Assembly: GCA_019411205.1 (NCBI GenBank)
Contig: DXRF01000187.1
Coordinates: 1 to 6,441, forward strand
Origin: Parabacteroides sp.
GTDB lineage: Bacteria > Bacteroidota > Bacteroidia > Bacteroidales > Tannerellaceae
Direction of reading: 5' to 3'
Length of the DNA: 6,441 nt
The translations under genes and the position numbers were made by a program. Under the pieces are notes generated by a model. The model ran no database searches. It saw only the letters and a list, made by a program, of their open reading frames with translations, and was not told where the DNA came from. The first letter of the stretch is position 1; every line of letters starts with the position of its first letter. Below, one piece after another: positions 1 to 5,052 of this stretch.

Positions 1-1
1 G

Positions 2-448
2 GGCGGTCGTGAAATGCCCGAATTGAATACATCATCATTACCTGACTTGGTGTTTGCATTCTTGTTCTTCATCATGATGGTAACATCTATGCGTGAAGTA
101 ACATTGATGGTGCAATTCCGCGCTCCACAGGCTACTGAACTTCAGAAGCTGGAAAAGAAATCGTTGGTTACATTCATCTATGTTGGAAAGCCGACCCAGG
201 AATATCAGGCTAAAATGGGTTCTGAAGCCCGCTTACAGTTGAACGACAAGTTCGCTGAAGTATCGGAAATTCAGGACTACATCGCTCAGGAAAAATCCAG
301 TATGAAAGAAGAAGACCAGCCGTTTATGACAGTGTCCATCAAGGCCGATAAGGAAACCAAGATGGGTCTGATCACAGACGTTAAGCAGGCGCTTCGTGAA
401 GCATACGCATTGAAGATTAGTTATTCTGCCCGTCAGGCTGCTGACTAA
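2..448 (+). CDS. exbD: ExbD-family biopolymer transport protein, 5' end outside window
   Basis: ExbD is the single-pass inner-membrane partner of ExbB in the proton-driven motor that energises TonB-dependent outer-membrane transport. The frame is open from base 2 (G-G-R-E before the first Met at 14), so the true start is probably upstream and the gene is 5'-partial; the visible Met is likely internal. The sequence shows N-T-S-S-L-P-D followed by a hydrophobic segment (about residues 9-27 counted from that Met) ending in T-S-M-R-E-V. The Asp in L-P-D occupies the place of the conserved proton-path Asp of ExbD/TolR. The remaining 115 or so residues form a soluble, presumably periplasmic domain ending in a region (about 104-138) that resembles the ExbD/TolR fold. 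Bacteroidetes often carry exbB with two exbD copies in a row, and this could be the last gene of such a set, since a terminator follows 17 nt after the stop. The family call is fairly sure; the exact paralogue is inferred. Confidence 0.85.
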   Translation, partial: GGREMPELNTSSLPDLVFAFLFFIMMVTSMREVTLMVQFRAPQATELQKLEKKSLVTFIYVGKPTQEYQAKMGSEARLQLNDKFAEVSEIQDYIAQEKSSMKEEDQPFMTVSIKADKETKMGLITDVKQALREAYALKISYSARQAAD

Positions 449-465
449 TCTCTGGATATACAAAT

Positions 466-499
466 AAAAAAGGCGAGGTTTTTTAACCCCGCCTTTTTT
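466..499 (+). terminator. Intrinsic terminator after exbD
   Basis: Left arm 466-480 pairs with right arm 485-499 around a TTTT loop (481-484). Fourteen of 15 positions pair, the exception being A476/C489. The stem has a GGCG...CGCC core, a six-A run at the 5' foot and a six-T run at the 3' foot, so it could also work for transcription from the right. It lies 17 nt after the exbD stop codon. Confidence 0.9.
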
Positions 500-572
500 A
501 TTGCCTTTTAGTTACCAATCAGAGCCCTCTCCCTCAAAGGACGTGACACCCACCCAATAATAAATAGACACA

Positions 573-594
573 TAGCTATTTACAGCAATAGCTA
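573..594. repeat. Perfect 8-bp inverted repeat
   Basis: TAGCTATT (573-580) and AATAGCTA (587-594) are exact reverse complements around a 6-nt spacer TACAGC. No T-run follows on either strand, so it is not a typical terminator. It lies 13 nt left of the large foldback and may belong to the same structured element. Confidence 0.75.
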
Positions 595-606
595 CCACTC
601 TTTTAC

Positions 607-692
607 TTTTCGACATTGGTCGAAAAGGTTTTCGCCCTTAGTCAAAAACGCTTTTGACCAAGGGCGAAAGCTCTTTCGACTAAGGGCAAAAG
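607..692. repeat. 41-position imperfect foldback built of four ~22-nt units
   Basis: Positions 607-647 face 652-692 around a 4-nt loop ACGC (648-651). Read as plus-strand RNA, 32 positions form Watson-Crick pairs, 4 are G-U and 5 are mismatched (640/659, 626/673, 615/684, 613/686, 611/688). The inner 18 positions (630-647 with 652-669) have one mismatch. The right arm is a direct repeat, 653-674 and 675-696, identical at 19 of 22 bases; the left arm holds two related units in the opposite direction. The leftmost unit also forms its own perfect 8-bp hairpin, TTTTCGAC-ATTG-GTCGAAAA (607-626). No T-run follows on either side, which argues against a simple terminator. A REP-like or small foldback element, a protein-binding array or a structured RNA are all possible. 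Confidence 0.85.
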
Positions 693-749
693 CTCTACAG
701 TTGGACTGTTTGACAACAGAAACATGGCTACTGCCACTTAAATCGTCGG

Positions 750-794
750 ATTAGGACGAGAAAACAAATAGAATCAGGACGAGAAGATAAATAG
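750..794. repeat. Two-copy direct repeat, 23-nt period
   Basis: Positions 750-771 and 773-794 match at 19 of 22 bases. The core AGGACGAGAA is identical and each copy ends in AAATAG; they differ at 752/775, 763/786 and 765/788. The first copy is preceded by TCGTC (743-747), which can pair with GACGA (755-759) inside it. The pair lies 29 nt from the end of the GNAT gene. No function is recognised. Confidence 0.75.
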
Positions 795-822
795 GCAATG
801 TGCCAAACGATTATCGGGTGAG

Positions 823-1374
823 CTATCCTTTCACTCCATACACATTCTTATGAAGACAGTTCTTCACCTGCTCAAAAGAATGCTCCAGATCAAGATCGCC
901 ATACGTCATAAGCCGCATCTCCAGCCATTCTCCACCTTCCCGGTAAGGAGGCTGCTGATAAACATGATTGTCCAGTTTAAAGCCCAGACGCTCATAAAAG
1001 CCGATCCTGCGCTTGCTCATCTCATCGATAGGCATTTCCACCTCCAGAACAACCGGAGTACCGCAGAAGGCCAGAAATTGCTTCATAGCCTCAGCTCCTA
1101 TTCCTCCATTACGGGCTGCCGGATCAATTGCAAAATGCTCCACATAGGTATAGCCATCAAAAAGCCAGCCGGTGATGAAACCGACATACCGGTCTTCCTT
1201 TGATAAAGCATACACGACAAAGCGAGATTCGTCTTTAACCAAATTACGGACAAGCGAAAAGTCACGGCGTTCCACTTCCGGAAAAGATTCCGTGTATGTA
1301 TTCTCTATCAGGTCCAATACCGGATCGGAAAAGTCTTTTACAGACCTGCATACTACCATTGATTGTAAACTCAT
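823..1374 (-). CDS. GNAT-family N-acetyltransferase
   Basis: A 183-residue single-domain protein of the Gcn5-related N-acetyltransferase family, which moves an acetyl group from acetyl-CoA to an amine; the substrate cannot be read from the sequence. The acetyl-CoA motif A is clear at about residues 78-97: strand V-E-H-F-A-I-D-P, then the pyrophosphate loop R-N-G-G-I-G-A starting at Arg88. Motif B follows at about 122-132 (R-R-I-G-F-Y-E-R-L-G-F). The length suits a stand-alone GNAT, and there is no signal peptide or membrane segment, so it should be cytosolic. The start at 1374 gives M-S-L-Q-S-M; the second Met, 15 nt inside, is an alternative because no Shine-Dalgarno sequence decides. A weak -7 candidate, TTAGTTTG (minus strand, 1423-1416), is one base off the Bacteroidetes consensus. 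The gene diverges from an Lrp/AsnC-type regulator, which might control it; that is inferred from position only. Confidence 0.85.
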   Translation of the reverse strand: MSLQSMVVCRSVKDFSDPVLDLIENTYTESFPEVERRDFSLVRNLVKDESRFVVYALSKEDRYVGFITGWLFDGYTYVEHFAIDPAARNGGIGAEAMKQFLAFCGTPVVLEVEMPIDEMSKRRIGFYERLGFKLDNHVYQQPPYREGGEWLEMRLMTYGDLDLEHSFEQVKNCLHKNVYGVKG

Positions 1375-1447
1375 AAAACTATAAAATTGAAGATTATTAC
1401 CACTAAAGGAACTTACAAACTAAAATATTCCACTAAAAAATAGAGGT

Positions 1448-1463
1448 TAATCATTAGAGATTA
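1448..1463. promoter_or_regulatory. Possible operator: TAATC-N6-GATTA dyad
   Basis: TAATC (1448-1452) and GATTA (1459-1463) are exact reverse complements 6 nt apart, ending 2 nt before the -7 box of the regulator gene. A 16-bp AT-rich dyad is in the size range of Lrp/AsnC operators, and the position would allow self-repression. In AT-rich DNA a 5-bp dyad can arise by chance, so this is tentative. Confidence 0.3.
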
Positions 1464-1465
1464 TC

Positions 1466-1473
1466 TATATTTG
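1466..1473 (+). promoter_or_regulatory. Candidate -7 promoter box of the Lrp/AsnC gene
   Basis: TATATTTG fits the Bacteroidetes sigma-ABfr -7 consensus TAnnTTTG exactly. Transcription would begin near 1480, giving a leader of about 44 nt. The expected -33 TTTG is not seen at the usual distance, so the promoter may be weak or activator-dependent. The region is AT-rich, so a chance match is possible. Confidence 0.45.
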
Positions 1474-1523
1474 TATTAAGATTGTAAGAACTGATTATAC
1501 AGATATACAAATATACATAAATT

Positions 1524-1997
1524 ATGGCACACCATCAACTGGATGAACTTGACGAGAAGATATTAAAACTGATCATAGGCAATGCCCGTATGCCTTTCCT
1601 CGAAGTTGCACGGGAGTGTAATGTATCGGGTGCAGCAATACACCAACGTATACAAAAGCTTACCAACCTGGGCGTAATCAAAGGGTCCGAATTTATCGTC
1701 GACAACACAAAAGTAGGCTATGAAACTTGTGCATACATGGGTTTGTTCCTCAAATCTCCCGGGCAGTTCCCATCGGTGACGGAAGCGCTGAAAGAAATCC
1801 CGGAAGTGGTTGAATGCCATTATACGACAGGACAATATGACTTATTCATAAAGATATATGCAAAGAATAACCAGCATTTGTTGAGCATTATCCACAATAA
1901 ACTTCAACCGTTAGGCCTTGCCCGGACCGAATCGCTGATCTCTTTCAAGGAAGCGTTCAAACGGCAAATCCCAATCGACTTGGAAGATGAAGATTAA
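1524..1997 (+). CDS. Lrp/AsnC-family transcriptional regulator
   Basis: A 157-residue feast/famine regulator. The first 66 or so residues form the winged helix-turn-helix domain: L-D-E-L-D-E-K-I-L-K-L-I opens it and the recognition-helix region V-S-G-A-A-I-H-Q-R-I-Q-K-L is at about 34-46. A beta strand leads into the C-terminal RAM (AsnC ligand-binding) domain at about 68-150, with the family's characteristic T-G-Q-Y-D-L-F-I-K-I near 101-110. Such proteins form dimers and octamers and respond to amino acids. The usual family length is about 150-165 residues, so the gene is complete; it ends in an acidic tail (L-E-D-E-D). The ATG at 1524 suits the domain start. It is divergent from the GNAT gene and convergent with asnS. 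Self-regulation is common in the family, and an inverted repeat lies across its promoter (1448-1463). Whether it senses asparagine, as E. coli AsnC does, cannot be told; adjacency to asnS is only suggestive. Confidence 0.93.
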   Translation: MAHHQLDELDEKILKLIIGNARMPFLEVARECNVSGAAIHQRIQKLTNLGVIKGSEFIVDNTKVGYETCAYMGLFLKSPGQFPSVTEALKEIPEVVECHYTTGQYDLFIKIYAKNNQHLLSIIHNKLQPLGLARTESLISFKEAFKRQIPIDLEDED

Positions 1998-2001
1998 ATA
2001 A

Positions 2002-2042
2002 AAAAACTCCGCATAGAACCTTCAGGACTATGCGGAGTTTTT
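2002..2042. terminator. Bidirectional intrinsic terminator shared by the Lrp gene and asnS
   Basis: A perfect 15-bp stem, 2002-2016 with 2028-2042, has the core CTCCGCATAG/CTATGCGGAG flanked by A-run and T-run feet. The 11-nt loop holds a small inner CC-TTCA-GG hairpin. On the plus strand it is followed by ATTTTTAATT; on the minus strand the exit side reads a long T-run. It starts 4 nt after the regulator's stop and lies 20 nt beyond the asnS stop, so it should end both convergent transcripts. Confidence 0.95.
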
Positions 2043-2062
2043 ATTTTTAATTCTATACCGAT

Positions 2063-3469
2063 TTAGAAATCTGCATTCTTCGGTGTACGCGGGAAAGGAA
2101 TCACGTCGCGAATATTTGTCATACCAGTCACAAACAACAGCAAACGCTCGAAGCCCAAGCCAAAGCCGGAATGAGGGACTGTACCGAAGCGGCGGGTATC
2201 CAAATACCACCACATATCCTTCATAGGAATTCCCATTTCATTGATGCGGTTCAACAGTTTGTCATAATCGGCTTCACGTTCGGAACCTCCGATAATTTCA
2301 CCGATTTTCGGGAACAACACATCCATCGCACGAACCGTCTTGCCATCCTCATTCTGCTTCATATAGAAAGCTTTGATATCTTTCGGATAGTCAGTCAGGA
2401 TTACCGGACGTTTGAAATGATCTTCCACCAAGAAACGTTCATGCTCTGAAGCCAAGTCGACACCCCAGTATACAGGGAACTCGAACGTACGGCCTTTAGC
2501 AACAGCCTCTTCCAGAATCTTGATTCCTTCCGTATAAGACAAACGGACGAAATCGTCTTTCAGCACACCCTGCAAACGCTCGATCAAACCCTTATCGAAC
2601 ATATCGTTCAAGAATTTGATGTCGTCCATACAGTTGTCCAGAGCCCATTGCACACAATACTTGATAAACTCTTCCGCCAACTGCATATTGTCCAGGATAT
2701 CATTGAAAGCCACTTCCGGCTCAATCATCCAGAACTCTGCCAAATGGCGCGGCGTATTGGAGTTTTCCGCACGGAAAGTCGGACCGAATGTATAAATCTG
2801 TCCTAAAGCCGTAGCAGCCAATTCACCTTCCAACTGTCCGGAAACAGTCAGGCTCGCCTGTTTGCCGAAGAAATCGTTATCATAAACGATAGAGCCGTTT
2901 TCATCCTTCTTCAGATCATAGAGGTTCATGGTTGTCACCTGGAACATCTGGCCTGCACCTTCACAGTCGGAAGCTGTGATCAGCGGTGTATGGAAGTAGA
3001 AAAAACCTCTGTCATGGAAAAATTTATGAATGGCATAAGCCATGTTATGACGAATACGGAATACCGCACCGAATGTATTCGTGCGCGGACGGAGATGAGC
3101 GATCTCACGCAGGAATTCCATCGAATGACCTTTCTTCTGCAAAGGATAAGTATTCGGATCGGCAGAACCGTAAATTTCTATTTCAGTAGCCTGGATCTCC
3201 ACATTCTGGCCTTTGCCCTGCGACTGCACCAACGTACCATTCACACTGATACTCGCACCTGTTGTTATCGGCTTCAGAAATTCTTCGCCCAGCTTATCCA
3301 CGTCTACAACGATCTGAACATTATTTATTGTAGAACCGTCATTCAAGGCTATGAAGCTAACCTGTTTACTACCACGGCGGGTACGCACCCAACCTTTCAC
3401 GTTAACGGTCGTGCCGAAAGCATCGCTTTTCAGTACGTCTACAATTTTTGTTCTTTTAATTGTTTCCAT
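2063..3469 (-). CDS. asnS: Asparaginyl-tRNA synthetase (class IIb)
   Basis: The enzyme charges tRNA-Asn with asparagine using ATP, in the cytosol. The 468 residues match the usual bacterial AsnS length (E. coli 466). An N-terminal OB-fold anticodon-binding domain spans about 20-102 (V-K-G-W-V-R-T-R-R at 24-32). The class II catalytic domain follows: motif 1 region F-L-R-E-I-A-H-L-R-P-R at 119-129, motif 2 with T-F-R-A-E-N-S at 231-237, and motif 3 with G-F-G-L-G-F-E-R-L-L at 435-444. The C-terminus R-T-P-K-N-A-D-F is typical of AsnS and helps set it apart from AspRS. I chose the ATG at 3469: the in-frame ATG at 3502 would add 11 residues and overlap rluB by 14 nt, whereas 3469 leaves a 19-nt spacer and the normal length. 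It is probably the last gene of the purB-rluB-asnS operon. No T-box or other leader regulation is seen. Confidence 0.97.
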   Translation of the reverse strand: METIKRTKIVDVLKSDAFGTTVNVKGWVRTRRGSKQVSFIALNDGSTINNVQIVVDVDKLGEEFLKPITTGASISVNGTLVQSQGKGQNVEIQATEIEIYGSADPNTYPLQKKGHSMEFLREIAHLRPRTNTFGAVFRIRHNMAYAIHKFFHDRGFFYFHTPLITASDCEGAGQMFQVTTMNLYDLKKDENGSIVYDNDFFGKQASLTVSGQLEGELAATALGQIYTFGPTFRAENSNTPRHLAEFWMIEPEVAFNDILDNMQLAEEFIKYCVQWALDNCMDDIKFLNDMFDKGLIERLQGVLKDDFVRLSYTEGIKILEEAVAKGRTFEFPVYWGVDLASEHERFLVEDHFKRPVILTDYPKDIKAFYMKQNEDGKTVRAMDVLFPKIGEIIGGSEREADYDKLLNRINEMGIPMKDMWWYLDTRRFGTVPHSGFGLGFERLLLFVTGMTNIRDVIPFPRTPKNADF

Positions 3470-3488
3470 GTTCAATTTCGAGTTTATA

Positions 3489-4991
3489 TTATTCAAAAGC
3501 ACCCATGCGGAGCGCGTTCACTTCACGTTCGTTCAGATAACGCCACTTTCCACGTCCCAGGTTCTTTTTTGTAAGACCGGCAAAATATACACGGTCCAGT
3601 TTAACCACATGATAGCCCAGTGATTCGAAAATACGACGGACGATACGGTTACGTCCGGAGTGAATTTCGATACCTACCTGGCTCTTGTCATCTTCGCTTG
3701 CATAGCTGATAGCGTCAGCATGGATTTCTCCATCTTCGAGCTCCAGCCCGTTAGCGATCTTTTCCATATCTTCAATCGATACGTTCTTATCCAACCATAC
3801 ATGGTAGATCTTCTTCTTCTTGAAAGAAGGATGGGTCAGCTTGGAGGCCAGATCACCATCGTTAGTCAGCAACAGGACACCTGTCGTGTTACGGTCCAGA
3901 CGGCCCACCGGATAAATACGTTCCTGGCAAGCGTTCTTAACCAAATCCATAACAGTCAGACGTTCCTGAGGATCATCGGAAGTTGTCACACAGTTCTTCG
4001 GTTTATTCAGAACGATATACACTTTACTTTCGATCTGAACCGGCTGGTCTTTGAACAACACCTTGTCCTGACGGGTGATCTTCGTACCCAATTCGGTTAC
4101 AACCTGATCATTTACCTGAACAACACCTGCCTGGATAAATTCATCAGCCTCGCGACGCGAACAAACACCTGCATTGGACAAGAACTTATTCAAGCGGATC
4201 GGTTCGTTCGGATCAGCCAGTACTTCTTTATACTTCAACTGTTTCTGGAAGTTATACTTGGCATTCGGATTGTAATCACCGGTACGGCGATTATTGTTCG
4301 GACGTCTGTTGTTATTGTAGCCGCCACGTCCGCCGCCATTTCCATAACGGTTGTTGTTATTGCCGTATGAAGGTCTGCCACCACGATTATCGCGGTTGTC
4401 GTAAGACGAACTTGAACTTATACGAGTATCACCTACACGCGGTCTTCTTTTCTTTACACCATCACCCGAAATACCTTCACCGGACGGAGTGGCCGAATAA
4501 GCCTTTCCTCTGTCTTCATAGCTCGGACGAGACGGACGATTGTACGGACGATCGTTTCCATAAGAACGGTCATTGCCGTAGGAAGGACGGTCGCTGCTGC
4601 CATAAGAACGATCGTTGTTGCCATAAGGGCGATTGTTTCCGTAAGAAGGCCTGCTGTTATAGCCGCCTTCACGATTAGAATTGCCATAGCTACGGTTTCC
4701 ACCATTATCGCGGTTATACGGTTTGTTGTAACCGCCATCACGGTTATCATACGTACGTGGGCGACTCGGTCTGTCTCCATAAGAGCGGTTGTCCCCATAA
4801 GAATTATAACCTCCACGGTCATCCCGATTAGGACGGTTATATGGTCTCCGTTCATAGTTGTTTCCCTCAGGTCTGTTATAACCTTGACTGTAAGGTCTTC
4901 TTTCAGAATCCTGGTCTGTGTTTTCCCGTCTGATACTTGGTATCACCTTTCTTGGACGCGGTTGAGATTCATCTCTTTCTTCTGTGCTCAT
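3489..4991 (-). CDS. rluB: 23S rRNA pseudouridine synthase, RluB type, with long disordered N-terminal extension
   Basis: The C-terminal half (about 265-500) is a complete RsuA/RluB-family enzyme. An S4 RNA-binding domain lies at about 265-312 (R-L-N-K-F-L-S-N-A-G-V-C-S-R-R). The synthase domain has V-L-N-K-P at 327-331 and the catalytic-Asp motif G-R-L-D-R-N-T-T-G at 363-371, Asp366 being the nucleophile. RluB of E. coli modifies U2605 of 23S rRNA; the same target is inferred here, and an RluF- or RsuA-like role cannot be excluded. Residues 1-250 are low complexity: 43 Arg against 7 Lys, 26 Tyr between 34 and 246, and no Leu, Trp, Cys or His. Short S-Y-G-N, R-P-S-Y and G-G-R-G-G motifs recur. 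This resembles RGG/prion-like RNA-binding tails. E. coli RluB has no such extension; N-terminal extensions of this kind are, from memory, common in Bacteroidetes. The start at 4991 is the only Met before the repeats. The gene is 61 nt after purB and 19 nt before asnS. Confidence 0.92.
   Translation of the reverse strand: MSTEERDESQPRPRKVIPSIRRENTDQDSERRPYSQGYNRPEGNNYERRPYNRPNRDDRGGYNSYGDNRSYGDRPSRPRTYDNRDGGYNKPYNRDNGGNRSYGNSNREGGYNSRPSYGNNRPYGNNDRSYGSSDRPSYGNDRSYGNDRPYNRPSRPSYEDRGKAYSATPSGEGISGDGVKKRRPRVGDTRISSSSSYDNRDNRGGRPSYGNNNNRYGNGGGRGGYNNNRRPNNNRRTGDYNPNAKYNFQKQLKYKEVLADPNEPIRLNKFLSNAGVCSRREADEFIQAGVVQVNDQVVTELGTKITRQDKVLFKDQPVQIESKVYIVLNKPKNCVTTSDDPQERLTVMDLVKNACQERIYPVGRLDRNTTGVLLLTNDGDLASKLTHPSFKKKKIYHVWLDKNVSIEDMEKIANGLELEDGEIHADAISYASEDDKSQVGIEIHSGRNRIVRRIFESLGYHVVKLDRVYFAGLTKKNLGRGKWRYLNEREVNALRMGAFE
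4254..4892 (-). repeat. Degenerate codon-level repeats encoding the RluB disordered region
   Basis: This stretch encodes residues 34-246 of RluB. Degenerate repeats are densest at 4554-4691, where S-Y-G-N or P-Y-G-N recurs at residues 101, 116, 122, 137 and 143, with S-Y-G-S at 129. Copies differ at synonymous sites and spacing varies by a few codons, as expected from repeat expansion and decay. Every repeat stays in frame with rluB. The bias also leaves other frames open on both strands; those frames are not genes. Confidence 0.8.
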
Positions 4992-5022
4992 TTGATGTAA
5001 ATTAAATGATAATTAACTATTT

Positions 5023-5040
5023 GGTAACCTCACGGCTACC
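5023..5040 (-). promoter_or_regulatory. GNRA-capped hairpin in the purB-rluB spacer
   Basis: Read as minus-strand RNA, GGUAGCC (5040-5034) pairs with GGUUACC (5029-5023) over seven consecutive positions, one of them G-U, around a GUGA tetraloop that fits GNRA. It lies 12 nt after the purB stop and 31 nt before the rluB start. No U-run follows, so it is not a standard terminator; an RNA stability or processing element is possible. The stem is real as sequence, but its function is unproven. Confidence 0.5.
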
Positions 5041-5052
5041 CATTGTTTCTCA

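Larger units (their letters stand above)
500..822. other. Gene-free convergent intergenic region with several foldbacks
   Basis: This 323-bp stretch separates the 3' ends of exbD (+) and the GNAT gene (-). I see no convincing ORF, tRNA or promoter in it. It holds three repeat structures listed separately (573-594, 607-692, 750-794) plus two weak hairpins: ACAGT-TGG-ACTGT at 697-709 and GGCA-ATG-TGCC at 794-804. No classical terminator with a T-run was found for the leftward GNAT gene; the 794-804 hairpin and the large foldback are the only candidates for ending that transcript. The region could also encode a structured small RNA, but nothing shows where one would start. Confidence 0.7.

Noticed and set aside
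607..692. Invertible promoter (inverton) flanked by inverted repeats
   Set aside because: The arms are only 4 nt apart, leaving nothing to invert, no promoter is seen inside and no recombinase gene is present.
607..692. Ordinary Rho-independent terminator
   Set aside because: The stem is far longer than usual, is AT/GC mixed, and no T-run follows on either strand; exbD already has a proper terminator at 466-499.
607..794. Possible CRISPR array, given repeats of 22-23 nt
   Set aside because: Repeats are contiguous or nearly so, with no spacers of 30 nt or more, are partly inverted, and no cas gene is near.
850..1203. Plus-strand open frame of 117 codons opposite the GNAT gene
   Set aside because: Antisense to a gene with clear GNAT motifs, with no recognisable domain and no promoter.
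1524..3469. Idea that the Lrp/AsnC protein is an asparagine sensor controlling asnS
   Set aside because: The two genes are convergent and separated by a strong bidirectional terminator; nothing near the purB promoter visible here resembles the regulator's possible sites.
3470..3502. Upstream in-frame ATG (3502) adding 11 residues to AsnS
   Set aside because: It would overlap rluB by 14 nt and exceed the family length; the ATG at 3469 gives 468 residues and the expected N-terminus.
3660..4370. Long plus-strand open frame (236 codons) opposite rluB
   Set aside because: It lies antisense to the well-conserved S4 and synthase domains, has no recognisable domain, and its end is rich in V/I/A because it reads the complement of Asn/Gly/Arg-biased codons. 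It is a by-product of codon bias.
4454..4855. Minus-strand open frame rich in Met, Thr, Ile and Val within the rluB N-terminal region
   Set aside because: It is a shifted frame of the same repetitive codons; the RluB frame joins directly to the conserved enzyme domain and explains the stretch.
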